Source: G026625185 sp035256645 (lineage in GTDB: Bacteria > Desulfobacterota > WTBG01 > JAGOGO01). From it: a stretch of 21,947 nucleotides of DNA. Shown in pieces: positions 7,698-16,120 of this stretch; within the stretch, counting starts at the first letter, position 1; every line of letters begins with the position of its first letter. A program made the position numbers and the translations under genes. The stretch spans positions 1 through 21,947 of the forward strand of contig DATEXU010000235.1 in NCBI GenBank assembly GCA_035256645.1. The letters run 5' to 3'. The notes under the pieces are model-generated. The model was given only the letters and a program-made list of their open reading frames with translations. It did no database searches and had not been told where the DNA came from.

Positions 7698-7830
7698 AGA
7701 GACTGTGTCACAATACATATTTTGGTAGCCGCAAGCTTTAGCTTGCGCTTCTCGGATATGTGATTTTAATGTGTTACGCAGCCTAAAGGCTGCGGCTACC
7801 CCCTGTTTTTCTAATTACGACACAGTCTCT
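7698..7830. mobile_element. 133-bp miniature inverted-repeat element containing two REP hairpins
   Basis: The perfect 12-bp ends AGAGACTGTGTC (7698-7709) and GACACAGTCTCT (7819-7830) are flanked by TA on both sides if the TIR is taken as 11 bp (TA at 7697-7698 and 7830-7831). That pattern is seen with IS630/Tc1-mariner-type MITEs. Beyond the ends CTCCCCTTT (7689-7697) and AAAGGGGAG (7835-7843) are also complementary, so the element may sit inside an older hairpin repeat. Inside, both arms carry GGTAGCCGCA plus a hairpin. There is no open frame of note. The flanks, 7519-7697 and 7831-8115, hold no gene I can support. Confidence 0.7.
7724..7800. repeat. Pair of GTAG-headed REP hairpins in inverted orientation (BIME-like)
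   Basis: The left unit (7724-7747, plus strand) is GGTAG followed by CGCAAGC-ttta-GCTTGCG, a 7-bp stem. The right unit (7777-7800, minus strand) is GGTAG followed by CGCAGCC-ttta-GGCTGCG, again 7 bp. A GTAG head 5' of a short GC-rich hairpin is the hallmark of REP sequences recognised by REP-associated tyrosine transposases. A gene for such an enzyme is at 18573-19574. Confidence 0.65.
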
Positions 7831-8080
7831 AAGTAAAGGGGAGTCAAAGCCTGCCCTGGTGCGACTTGGCTGGCATAATACCGTAACCTAACAAAGGAGC
7901 CCTATTTGGCCGGCTAACCTCGCGCTTCAGAAAGCCAGGTCTGGGCCAGGGGGGATTTGTAGTATTTTTTCGCTCAATTAAAGTTAGCAGGTTTGTTTTA
8001 AAAGTCAAGGCATTTGGTTGTACGAGGGGAGGCAACATTTTTTCAATCTCAGCTCCGATCAAACTGCTTCCGTAACCTAT

Positions 8081-8109
8081 AAAAGAAAATGGGGAATATC
8101 ACTTTTCCC
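8081..8109 (-). terminator. Possible terminator after the acyl-CoA dehydrogenase gene
   Basis: On the minus strand GGGAA (8105-8109) and TTCCC (8092-8096) form a short stem with an 8-base loop, followed by CATTTTCTTTT. It sits directly after the stop codon at 8116. The stem is short, so confidence is low. Confidence 0.35.
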
Positions 8110-8115
8110 TTGCCA

Positions 8116-9240
8116 TTATTGTAAAAGATAGCGAGCGATCAAAAGTTTCTGAATTTCTTGGGTACCCTCCTCAAAATGAAATGAACGAGCATCGCGGAAG
8201 TGTCTTTCAAGAGAAAAAGCCTGGGTATAGCCGATCCCCCCATGAATCCTTAACGCCATTTCCGAGACCCGGGTAATCATCTGTTCCGCGAATAGTTTGG
8301 CCATGGCTGCTTCTTTGACAATAGAGTTCCCCTGGTCGAACTTCCACGCCGCTTCGTAGGCCAGGAGCCGCGCTGCCTGGATTTCCGTTCCCATCTGGGC
8401 AATCATGTGTTGGATAGCTTGTCGCTCGGCAATCAGTTTGCCGAATGTGCTTCGCTTCTTTGCGTAGGCAACGGCAAGCTCCAGCATTTTATCAGCTAAT
8501 CCCACACAGCAAAAAGCGATAGAGACCCGGCTTAAATGAAGCATGTCGAAGGCAACGGTCAACCCTTTGCCTCTTTCTCCCAGCACCTGCGAACTCGGAA
8601 CGCGACAGTTGTTAAACATAACCTGATAGTGCCGAGGGCCAACACAGCCCATCATTTTGGGCATTGGTTTGAGGATCACACCGTCATGGGGAAGATCAAC
8701 CAAAAAGGCGGTGACGCCTTCTTCAGCAGCGGCAAAGGTATAAATTAATTTAGTGTACCCGGGAAAAAGCGTGATCAGCCATTTGTGGCCATTGAGGACA
8801 TAGTCATCACCATCTCGAAAAGCTTTTGAGTCAATATCCTTGCCCGTGCCGGCTTCAGGCTCGGTAAGGCTGTTTGCCGCCCAAAGCTCTCCGGAAGCGA
8901 TTTTAGGCAGATACTTTTTTTTCTGTTCATCCGTACCGAACTGATCGATGGGCCTCCAGAAGAGTCCATTCATCGTGTGGGCAATGAGTCTCACCGTGGC
9001 ATAGGCTTTTGCTAATTCTTCTAAAACACTGAACCATTCCACGACGCGCCATCCCTGCCCCCCATATTCTTTGGGTATGGTGAGACCAAAAAATCGCCCT
9101 TTTCTTAACTCCGAGACCAGCTCTTCCGGGAGCCGCTCTTCTTTCTCCAACGGTTCTGAGAGCGGATTAAGCACTGTCTCCACCCACTTTCTCGTTTCAT
9201 ATTTCAACGGCACAATATGTTCAGGAAAACTAAAATCCAT
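8116..9240 (-). CDS. Acyl-CoA dehydrogenase family protein
   Basis: This 374-aa protein has the length and three-part fold signature of FAD-dependent acyl-CoA dehydrogenases, which oxidise acyl-CoA thioesters to 2-enoyl-CoA and pass electrons to ETF. The N-terminal helical domain ends near FGLTIPKEYGGQGW (51-64). The middle FAD-contact region has ANSLTEPEAGTGKDIDSKA (about 121-139) and DDYVLNGHKWLITL. The C-terminal helical domain has RSTFGKLIAERQAIQH, RIHGGIGYTQAFSLERHFRDAR and FEEGTQEIQKLLIAR, where E358 is the likely catalytic base. It lies about 20 bp after the SDR gene on the same strand, so the pair probably forms an operon. Substrate chain length cannot be read from sequence; a role in a biosynthetic pathway is also possible. 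Confidence 0.9.
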   Translation of the reverse strand: MDFSFPEHIVPLKYETRKWVETVLNPLSEPLEKEERLPEELVSELRKGRFFGLTIPKEYGGQGWRVVEWFSVLEELAKAYATVRLIAHTMNGLFWRPIDQFGTDEQKKKYLPKIASGELWAANSLTEPEAGTGKDIDSKAFRDGDDYVLNGHKWLITLFPGYTKLIYTFAAAEEGVTAFLVDLPHDGVILKPMPKMMGCVGPRHYQVMFNNCRVPSSQVLGERGKGLTVAFDMLHLSRVSIAFCCVGLADKMLELAVAYAKKRSTFGKLIAERQAIQHMIAQMGTEIQAARLLAYEAAWKFDQGNSIVKEAAMAKLFAEQMITRVSEMALRIHGGIGYTQAFSLERHFRDARSFHFEEGTQEIQKLLIARYLLQ

Positions 9241-9260
9241 GTTACCCTCCTTTAACCTTG

Positions 9261-10022
9261 TTAACCAATCATGGTCAAGCCGCCATCCACACTCAGAACT
9301 TGACCGGTTATGTAGCGGGCATCATCGCTCACAAAGAATGCCACCACATCTGCAACATCTTCCGGTGTTCCCAGACGCCTTAAAGGAATCGCCTTAATCA
9401 CTCCTTCAGTAACCCTCTGCCCTTTCTCACCTTCATGGAGCTTATCCCAAAGTTCCGTCTGAACAGGACCGGGGCTTACCGCGTTGACTCTGATGTTATA
9501 TCTTGCCAGTTCTTTGGCCAAGGCTTTTGAACTTGCCATTATTGCCGCCTTGGTGCCGCAGTAAAGCACTTCGCCGGGATTCCCGATCCTTCCCGCATCC
9601 GAGCCCAGGCTCACGATCACCCCGCTATTTTGTTTGATCATATAGGGCAAACATATGTGGGTAGTGATCAAAAAACTCCGGTAGTTTACATCAATGATGC
9701 GGGCCCATAACGCTTCATCAGTATCGATAAAATTCATTGATTTATCAATTCCGGCATTATTGATAAGAATATCGATTGACCCAAACTCCCGGTAAACTTT
9801 TTCCACTGCTGCTTTTGTCTGTTCATAGCTGGTAACGTCACAGGGGATAGCGATGGCGTGGTGCCCTGCAGTAGTAATCTCATCTACGACCTTATCTCCC
9901 AAAATTTTTTGTCGATTCAGGATGCCAATATTTGCCCCCTCCTGCGCAAGCCTCAGTGCAATGGCTCTCCCGATCCCTCGTGAACCACCCGTGACGATCG
10001 CGGTTTTCGATTGAATCTTCAT
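9261..10022 (-). CDS. SDR-family NAD(P)-dependent oxidoreductase (FabG-like)
   Basis: This is a classical short-chain dehydrogenase of about 253 aa. The Rossmann motif TGGSRGIG is at 12-19 and NNAG at 89-92 (numbered from the upstream GTG). The catalytic set is N114, S142, Y155 and K159 (YCGTK). The C-terminus closes with YITGQVLSVDGGLTMIG, typical of FabG-type 3-oxoacyl reductases and 3-hydroxyacyl-CoA dehydrogenases. The frame opens at GTG 10023-10025, but ATG 10020-10022 follows GGAGGT at 8 bases and is preferred. The pairing with an acyl-CoA dehydrogenase suggests acyl-CoA or acyl-ACP chemistry. The exact substrate is unknown. Confidence 0.9.
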   Translation of the reverse strand: MKIQSKTAIVTGGSRGIGRAIALRLAQEGANIGILNRQKILGDKVVDEITTAGHHAIAIPCDVTSYEQTKAAVEKVYREFGSIDILINNAGIDKSMNFIDTDEALWARIIDVNYRSFLITTHICLPYMIKQNSGVIVSLGSDAGRIGNPGEVLYCGTKAAIMASSKALAKELARYNIRVNAVSPGPVQTELWDKLHEGEKGQRVTEGVIKAIPLRRLGTPEDVADVVAFFVSDDARYITGQVLSVDGGLTMIG

Positions 10023-10124
10023 CACTACTAACCTCCTTTTAAATGCTGCTCCGTTCCTTTATCACTGATCAACCCACATGTCTCGTTGCAGGCACACCGT
10101 TTAATTTTTTTAAAAAAAGCCTCG

Positions 10125-10985
10125 TTACTTCTCTTCCCTTTCTTTGTCACGTAAATTCTGCCACCTTACCTGAAAACGGATCATTGACTGATAACATTCT
10201 CGGACGATTCGATACGCCCGAAAAGAAAAGATAAAAGCGAGAGAAGATAATATCACGGTTGCAAGGAGCGTTGTCCCTCTGAGTAAATCCTTCAAAAATG
10301 TTATTATTCCTGCATTACCCGCTGCAGCCTCTTGGTTCTGAGAAACCGGGGTTGTTTTTTGTTCCATCTTTGCCGGTTGCCCAGCAGGAGAGGAACTCTT
10401 CTCCGGGCTGGCAATGGCACCCTGTGCTTGAGGAAAAGGTTCGAGGTTCTTCCCCTCCTCACTAACAACTATCGGTTCTCCTTGCTGCTCTTTCCCGATA
10501 ATTTGAGGAGTCTGGGTTATTTCTTTAGCCGCTCCTGCTTGAGGTTCGGTTTCTTCCCGCGCTTCAGAAAGCGGAAGCACTTCTTTCGTTTCTGGCGGCG
10601 CTGGGATAATTTTTTCTTTCCCTTCCAAGGGAGATTCGATTTTTTTCGCTTCTTCTTTTGTGCTCGTTAGCATCTGGGCTGCCTCAGCTTTTTCCGCAAC
10701 CAGTTTTATAAAGTTTGCAAAAACCCATGCTTTTATTTCCGTTTTTTTCCCTTTTATAGACACCAGATACCAGTCTTCCTTCTGATCAAGCACCTTAACT
10801 TTATCCCCTCGCTTGATAACAGTGAGGACCCGCTGATCTAAGCCCGGAGCTTCTCTCAGCTTAACATTCCTCGTTATCTCCCCTTCACAAGGTTCAAAGC
10901 TAAGTCCAAGACTTCCCCAACCAAAAACCATAAGAAGAAGAGTGAGAATAAATATTTTCTTCATTAAATTAAACCCCCTTTTCAT
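10125..10985 (-). CDS. Exported SH3b-domain protein with C-terminal membrane anchor
   Basis: This 286-aa protein begins with a basic segment and hydrophobic core (residues 8-29, KKIFILTLLLMVFGWGSLGLS), a probable signal peptide. A bacterial SH3 domain follows at about 36-96 (VKLREAPGLDQRVLTVIKRGDKVKVL, then DWYLVSI and AWVFANFI). Residues 97-225 are a low-complexity Glu/Pro/Gln/Ala-rich linker, probably disordered. One membrane helix (about 236-256) and a short basic tail rich in Arg and Lys close the protein. SH3b domains often bind peptidoglycan, so a tethered cell-wall sensor or spacer is plausible but inferred. The ATG at 10985 has GAGGAGG upstream; a second start at Met8 with AAGGGGG is possible. 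It is a single gene divergent from the DUF4124 gene. Confidence 0.8.
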   Translation of the reverse strand: MKRGFNLMKKIFILTLLLMVFGWGSLGLSFEPCEGEITRNVKLREAPGLDQRVLTVIKRGDKVKVLDQKEDWYLVSIKGKKTEIKAWVFANFIKLVAEKAEAAQMLTSTKEEAKKIESPLEGKEKIIPAPPETKEVLPLSEAREETEPQAGAAKEITQTPQIIGKEQQGEPIVVSEEGKNLEPFPQAQGAIASPEKSSSPAGQPAKMEQKTTPVSQNQEAAAGNAGIITFLKDLLRGTTLLATVILSSLAFIFSFRAYRIVRECYQSMIRFQVRWQNLRDKEREEK

Positions 10986-11042
10986 GGAACCTCCTCAATG
11001 CTCATTCTTTAGTTGTTCTTCTCTCTAAAAGAACCCCTTTTC

Positions 11043-11071
11043 TTTACATTTATACCAATATCCTTTATACT
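11043..11071 (+). promoter_or_regulatory. Candidate plus-strand promoter for the DUF4124 gene
   Basis: TTTACA (11043-11048), 17 bases, then TATACT (11066-11071): five of six matches in each box at ideal spacing. The leader to the ATG at 11245 would be about 165 nt. Confidence 0.5.
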
Positions 11072-11091
11072 TTTTCTATTTTTTAGTTTGT

Positions 11092-11121
11092 AGTGTATCT
11101 TTTTTTCGGGGAACCTGTCAA
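11092..11121 (-). promoter_or_regulatory. Candidate minus-strand promoter for the SH3b gene
   Basis: On the minus strand a perfect TTGACA (11116-11121) is followed after 18 bases by TACACT (11092-11097). It lies about 105 bp upstream of the SH3b gene start. The -10 box matches four of six. Confidence 0.45.
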
Positions 11122-11244
11122 CTTAGCCGGGGAAACAGTAAAAAAACACAACTCACGACCGTCATCGATGGTGTATAAGAAATCACTACCGGATTTCCTT
11201 GTTCTAAGAGAAGATTTTTCCAATGCCATAATGAGGGGCCTCAT

Positions 11245-12147
11245 ATGAAAAACTTTATGTGTAAGATTATTTTTCTGGTTATCGTTTTTTCCTCCTTCTC
11301 ACATCATGTTAGTGCTCAGATTTATAAATACCAGGATAAGGATGGTAAAATCTATTTTACCTCAGACCCAAACGCGATCCCTGAGGGAGGGAAGATTTTA
11401 AAGGCTTTCGAAACCCAAGAAGGGAATAAAAACAACCCTCAAGAAGAAAATCTCCCGGAGAATTATTCTCCTGACATGGAACCCACTATCCAGGTGCTTC
11501 AAACTGTTCTTCAATTATACCACGCAACCCATACCTATAGCGAAACGGATTTTTTCGTTTGCGCGGACATGGCGGTAGATGTCTGGAACATGGTAAAAAC
11601 TAAAGGGATCAACGCCCGGATTGCCGCGGGCAATGTTGATAAACCTCATGCGGATTGGAAGGAGTTTAATCACGCGTGGGTTGTGGCTGAAGCCGCTCCG
11701 CGTAAATGGATCGCTCTGGAAACGACGGGTGGCAATCTTGTCTCAAGGAATAAAAACAAAAATTACTACCGGGGTTATTTCTTTACCTCGCCCCGAGAGC
11801 TCAAAGAATACTCTGAGCGTTATCGGCAAGGAAATGAACTTTTAAAAAGAACGAAAACCTTACAAGGAGAGCTGAAAAAAGTCCAAAACGATTATGACCA
11901 AGAATTAAAAAAGTATAACGAAATGGTTGATGAGTACAATAAAAAATATCCTAACCGTCTCCTTGCTTTAGGTCAGTACAAAGAAGCGCAGGCAAGCAAG
12001 GAAAAAATCAATCAGCAAAGCACGAAGGTGAAAGAAGTTGAAGGACGGGGAAAACAGCTAAGCGAACTGATAAATTCCAATGTCGCGGAACTGCAAACCT
12101 TTGAGCAGGCGTTAGACAAGCCAATTGAGATATTACCGTCTAATTGA
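11245..12147 (+). CDS. Exported DUF4124 protein with transglutaminase-like core and coiled coil
   Basis: This 300-aa protein has a signal peptide (1-24, ending VSAQ) and a DUF4124 motif at about 25-48 (IYKYQDKDGKIYFTSDPNAIPEG), usual for periplasmic proteins. A papain/transglutaminase-like core follows: C106 in FVCADMAVDVWNMVKTKGINARIAAG, H143 in FNHAWVVAE and E159 in KWIALETTGG. These line up as a Cys-His-Glu triad in the usual order and spacing, with Glu where Asp is common. Residues 185-290 are a charged coiled coil. Activity is inferred: it could be a protease, a transglutaminase or a non-catalytic fold. A GAGGGG site precedes the ATG. The stop codon overlaps that of smc. Confidence 0.75.
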   Translation: MKNFMCKIIFLVIVFSSFSHHVSAQIYKYQDKDGKIYFTSDPNAIPEGGKILKAFETQEGNKNNPQEENLPENYSPDMEPTIQVLQTVLQLYHATHTYSETDFFVCADMAVDVWNMVKTKGINARIAAGNVDKPHADWKEFNHAWVVAEAAPRKWIALETTGGNLVSRNKNKNYYRGYFFTSPRELKEYSERYRQGNELLKRTKTLQGELKKVQNDYDQELKKYNEMVDEYNKKYPNRLLALGQYKEAQASKEKINQQSTKVKEVEGRGKQLSELINSNVAELQTFEQALDKPIEILPSN

Positions 12148-15100
12148 GGCGCACTGAAACCACTTTGGTTACCCCCGGCTCTTCCATCGTTATGCCGTAC
12201 AACGTATCCGCGATCTCCATAGTCTTCTTGTTGTGGGTGATAACGATAAATTGGGAATTGGGAGCGAATTGCCTGAGGATAGCGATAAACCGATCGACGT
12301 TGGCATCGTCTAACGGCGAATCAACCTCATCGAGCAAGCAAAAAGGAGTGGGTTTGATGAGGTAGAGGGCAAAGAGGAGACTAATCGCGGAAAGAGCCTT
12401 TTCCCCACCCGAAAGAAGGCTGATGTGTCTGAGGCTTTTTCCTGCAGGTTGCACCATGATTTCCACTCCGGTTTCCAAAAGATCGCTTTCGTCAGTCAGG
12501 ATAAGCTCTCCCTTACCCCCCATAAATACTAAGGGCAGTATCTCTTTAAAATTCTCATTTACTTTATAAAAAGTGTCTCGAAACCTTTCCCGGCTGGTCC
12601 GGTTGATTTTTTGAATTGCTTCCTGGAGTGAATCCAGAGCTTTACTCAAATCTTCAGCTTGGCTCTGATAAAACTGGTGCTTTTCAACCTGTTCTTCGTA
12701 TTCCCTTTCCGCATTAAAATTTATTCCCTCCATCATTCTTTCCTGAGCGTGTTCTAATTTTTCAAGCTTGGTTTGAGTTTCTTCGACAGGATAGTCTTCC
12801 GCAGAAAATTGATCCGCTGTCTCCTTGAGAGCAACATGATACTTGCTTTCGATCTTGTCTTCCAGAAATCGAACCTCAGTACTGAATTGGGCCAGCTCAT
12901 GGTCAAGCTCCTGAATGGAAGGATGAAGGCTGTTAAACTCCTGCTGAGTCACCTTAAGTCTTTCCTCATGTAAACGGAGATCGTGACGCACCTCCTCAAG
13001 CTTGTTTTCTTGTTGATTAAGCGTTTCTTGGTGCGCCTGAAATAACCGGCTCATATCATCCATGCGGATAGTCGCTGCCGCAATCTCTTCGCGGAGGACA
13101 GCGGCTTGTTGCTCTGCCTCTTCACGCAACCTTTTTCCTTTGTCAATTTCACATATACAGTTTTCGCGTGTCTTTTGCCGCAACTCTAAGGTCGAGGTCA
13201 AACTGGAAATCTGGGCCTTCAAATCCATGAGGGCATTTTTATAGTGATTAAAGCTGGTTTCCTGCGAGTCAATCTTTTCCTGATATTCTTTCTCTTTGGT
13301 CTGAAGCACAGAAAAGGTCTCCTCAAGCAACGCTTGCCGCGAAAGGAGAGCTTCCAGCTCGGAAAGGTTTTTCTCCAAATCTTCTTCTATCTCCGCCAAT
13401 TCGCCCTGAAGTTTCCGTGCTTCCAAAACCAAAAACTCGGTCTTTTTCTGAACCCGCTCGATTTCTCCTTGGTTCTGATACAAGTCTCTTTCCGTATGTT
13501 GGAGAGAAAGTTTTTGCTGTATCAGGCGCTCTTCTATCTCTTTAAGTGATGTTTGTTTTTCTTCTAATTCACCTGTCTTTTCTTCTTTTTTATTCTGGAG
13601 GTCACGCAGCTCCTGAGTCAAAAAAGACAGCTTCTCTTCCAACTCGTTTACTTCCCGTTTTCTTTTTAAAAATCTACTCCCAGCGCCATTTTGGTTCCCG
13701 CCGGTAATGACACCTCTCGGGTCCACGATCTCCCCGCTCAAAGTAACCAGGGTGTGAGCATCTGTCTGTTTCCAGATTGAAAGCGCCTGAGACAAATCTT
13801 CCACCAGCAAAGCATCACCAAGAAGGTAGCGGATGATCGGGTCAAACCCCTCTTTGGCCTTCACCAGGGTGATCAAAGGAGTAGCCTGGGGGAACAAGGA
13901 ACTCGGCTTATCCGCAAAGAGAAACGGCTTTTCAATCTCAAGGGGGATAAAGCTCCCCCGGCCTAAAGACTGAGCCTTTAAGTATTCAACCGCCTCCACC
14001 CCTTCGGCCTGGCTTTTTACGATCACATACTGAAGCTTTTCCCCGAGAACCGACTCTACTGCCACCTCAAACCGAGGCTCGGTCTCAATAACATCTGCCG
14101 TCAGCCCTAAAAGACCATTCCTCCCTTTATCTAATTCGTCCTTTTTCTGCATGATGCAGCGAACCCCATCACTGCACCCTTCAAAGTTTTTTTGGAGTTC
14201 CTGGATAGACTCCTTTTGGGATTCAAAGCGAGCTAAATTTTCTTTCCCGGTTGCGATCGCCTCGGTTACTTCCTTGATCTCCTGTTCAAGCCGGGAAATT
14301 TTATCCGCACAGGTTTCCTTTTCTTTTTCCAAAAGTTCCTGGTCTTGGCGGCTCTTTTCTAATTCCCGGATGATGCTCGTGTGCTTGCTTCTTAAAGCCT
14401 CATAGTCTTCCTGAGCCTCCCCGGCCTCTTCTCCGTTTTGTTCCAACCGTCGCTTATACTCGTTTTGGGTCTGTTTGCCATGGTCAATGCTGTTTTCTCT
14501 GCGGCTTATCCCGTAACGACCCTCAAACAACTGTTCCCTCTGGCTCTCCAGGTCACTGCGTATAAGAGCGAAATCTTTTTTGAGCTGAGAGAGTTTCTCT
14601 TCCTCACCTTGAAGAAGGGCTTCCATTTCCTGAAGCTCGGCCTGAGCCTTACTCTTCAATGCTTCCGACTTCGTGATTTCTTCTTCCTCCAGCTGGAGGC
14701 GGGAAAGATTTTCTTCCATCTCCTTTAAGGCATTTTCGCTTTGTTTCTCTAAATCACCAATCTTTTCTTTCTTGCGGGCACTATTGTTTTCTTCCTCGCG
14801 CATAGAATATTCGAGTTCAAGCCTCTTTTTCTCCAGAGCAGTAAACTTTTCCTCTTCTTCCTGCAGATTCATTTTTTTCGCGACAATATCTGCATCTACG
14901 GAATTCATCTCCGCCATCAGGAAAGCCTGCCTGTCTTTTAGCTTCCCCAGTTCGGCTTGTTTCAGAGACTCCTTGTTTGATAAGGCCGCGTACTGCTGGG
15001 AGGTCAAACCCAACTCCAGGGTACGGATCCTGTCTTTGAGTCCTTTGAATCTTTTTAATTTTTGGGCTTGATATCTAAGGGAGCTGATTTGTTTCTCAAT

Positions 15101-15700
15101 CTCTCCCAGCACGTCTTTTACCCGGAGAAGGTTTTGCCGGGTGGCATCCATCTTCCGAAGCGCTTCTTGCTTCCGGACCTTATATTTTGAAATCCCCGCG
15201 GCCTCTTCGATGAGCACGCGAAGCTCTTGAGGCTTGGAATTAATAATCGTATCCACCCTGCCCTGTTCAATAATTGAGTAGGCTTTTGCTCCTATCCCAG
15301 TATCCAAAAAAAGTTCCGTGATGTCTTTCAACCGGCAGGAGGTTTTATTAATATAGTATTCGCTCTCTCCATTACGAAATACCCTGCGGGTGACTTCAAT
15401 CTCCGAAAATTCCTTGTATTGGACCGGCGCGTTTCCATTATCATTAGCAAAAATAAGCGAAACTTCCGCCATTCCCAGGGGTTTCTTTTCCCGGCTCCCA
15501 TTAAAAATAACATCCTCCATCAAGTTACCCCGGAGATGTTTAGCGCTCTGCTCGCCCAAAGCCCAGCGGATCGCATCAACGATATTGCTCTTTCCGCACC
15601 CGTTCGGGCCGACCAAAGCCGTAATTCCCGGAAGAAAGGAAAGCGAGGTTTTCTTAAAAAAAGATTTAAACCCCAAAATGTCTACTGCTTTTATTTTCAT
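12140..15700 (-). CDS. smc: Chromosome segregation protein SMC
   Basis: This 1186-aa protein is full-length SMC, the ATPase that compacts and helps segregate chromosomes with ScpA and ScpB. The head begins MKIKAVDILGFKSF, with Walker A GPNGCGKSN at 31-39. Long coiled coils run from about 165 to 500 and 680 to 1020. Between them lies a hinge with DVIETEPRFEVAVESVLGEKLQYVIV and a GxITGGNQNGAG-type segment. The C-terminal head carries LLSGGEKALSAISLLFALYL (ABC signature, near 1095) and Walker B FCLLDEVDSPLDDANV (near 1120). GGAAGGG precedes the ATG. scpA and scpB are not nearby. The stop codon overlaps a convergent gene, with no terminator in between. Confidence 0.98.
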   Translation of the reverse strand: MKIKAVDILGFKSFFKKTSLSFLPGITALVGPNGCGKSNIVDAIRWALGEQSAKHLRGNLMEDVIFNGSREKKPLGMAEVSLIFANDNGNAPVQYKEFSEIEVTRRVFRNGESEYYINKTSCRLKDITELFLDTGIGAKAYSIIEQGRVDTIINSKPQELRVLIEEAAGISKYKVRKQEALRKMDATRQNLLRVKDVLGEIEKQISSLRYQAQKLKRFKGLKDRIRTLELGLTSQQYAALSNKESLKQAELGKLKDRQAFLMAEMNSVDADIVAKKMNLQEEEEKFTALEKKRLELEYSMREEENNSARKKEKIGDLEKQSENALKEMEENLSRLQLEEEEITKSEALKSKAQAELQEMEALLQGEEEKLSQLKKDFALIRSDLESQREQLFEGRYGISRRENSIDHGKQTQNEYKRRLEQNGEEAGEAQEDYEALRSKHTSIIRELEKSRQDQELLEKEKETCADKISRLEQEIKEVTEAIATGKENLARFESQKESIQELQKNFEGCSDGVRCIMQKKDELDKGRNGLLGLTADVIETEPRFEVAVESVLGEKLQYVIVKSQAEGVEAVEYLKAQSLGRGSFIPLEIEKPFLFADKPSSLFPQATPLITLVKAKEGFDPIIRYLLGDALLVEDLSQALSIWKQTDAHTLVTLSGEIVDPRGVITGGNQNGAGSRFLKRKREVNELEEKLSFLTQELRDLQNKKEEKTGELEEKQTSLKEIEERLIQQKLSLQHTERDLYQNQGEIERVQKKTEFLVLEARKLQGELAEIEEDLEKNLSELEALLSRQALLEETFSVLQTKEKEYQEKIDSQETSFNHYKNALMDLKAQISSLTSTLELRQKTRENCICEIDKGKRLREEAEQQAAVLREEIAAATIRMDDMSRLFQAHQETLNQQENKLEEVRHDLRLHEERLKVTQQEFNSLHPSIQELDHELAQFSTEVRFLEDKIESKYHVALKETADQFSAEDYPVEETQTKLEKLEHAQERMMEGINFNAEREYEEQVEKHQFYQSQAEDLSKALDSLQEAIQKINRTSRERFRDTFYKVNENFKEILPLVFMGGKGELILTDESDLLETGVEIMVQPAGKSLRHISLLSGGEKALSAISLLFALYLIKPTPFCLLDEVDSPLDDANVDRFIAILRQFAPNSQFIVITHNKKTMEIADTLYGITMEEPGVTKVVSVRLN

Positions 15701-15745
15701 AGACCCTTCCAGAGAAGAAAATTTTTTATTTTTTTAATACTTCCG

Positions 15746-15807
15746 TGGGGTTTAAAACGACCCCAAAACTTGAAAAAAATATTATCAAAGAAATAGTCCA
15801 AATGCAA
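15746..15807 (-). promoter_or_regulatory. Candidate smc promoter and leader hairpin
   Basis: On the minus strand TTGCAT (15802-15807), 17 bases, then TAATAT (15779-15784), about 80 bp upstream of smc. Downstream in the putative leader a 6-bp stem TGGGGT/ACCCCA (15746-15751, 15760-15765) with an 8-base loop is visible. No T-run follows the stem directly. Confidence 0.35.
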
Positions 15808-16070
15808 GAAAAACTACCATAAAATGGGTAAGTTTATTTTTTTACCACAACATATTGTATTAAAAAAGGTTATTCCGAATCAGGAAAAAATGAAAAAAAG
15901 AAGGCTTATTTTTCAAACTTTGGCGGTAACAAATTATCACTCGTTTTGATAAAAATCCGCGCTTCTTTTATGAGAAATTTTACCCCTCTTTTTTAAAAAA
16001 TCAAAGCCATTTGGAATCCAGCCATTAAACTTATTCGGCTGTTTTTCTTCAAAACAAACCGCCCGACCCA
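15808..16070. other. AT-rich gene-free stretch
   Basis: No supported reading frame is present. The only structure seen is CAGCC (16019-16023) with GGCTG (16037-16041) followed by five T on the plus strand. That resembles a weak terminator with no gene to serve. Confidence 0.5.
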
Positions 16071-16113
16071 TTCCGCTTTCACGGAGCAAATCGAGCACTC
16101 AGAACGCTTGTTA
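16071..16113. repeat. 43-bp direct repeat, copy 1
   Basis: This segment matches 17573-17615 at 37 of 43 positions by my alignment, ending in the identical run CTCAGAACGCTTGTTA. It starts with a small hairpin, TCCG/CGGA. It lies within 10 bp of the stop codon of the RhlA-like gene. Its mate sits upstream of the preceding gene, so the two copies bracket the two-gene unit. Confidence 0.75.
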
Positions 16114-16120
16114 AACCATA

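Noticed and set aside
7844..8062. 72-aa minus-strand reading frame in the intergenic region
   Set aside because: It overlaps repeat remnants, has no ribosome-binding site and reads like translated REP sequence (NPPWPRPGF); no family is recognised.
10332..10670. 112-aa Phe/Arg-rich plus-strand frame
   Set aside because: It is antisense to the low-complexity linker of the SH3b protein; its biased composition is a shadow of that linker.
14673..15071. 132-aa Ser/Phe-rich plus-strand frame
   Set aside because: It is the antisense shadow of the SMC coiled coil.
16050..16115. attC site at direct repeat copy 1
   Set aside because: GTTTAAC fits one core box, but the partner box (GTTTTGA) breaks the GTTRRRY consensus and copy 2 lacks a matching box; kept only as a low-interest hypothesis.
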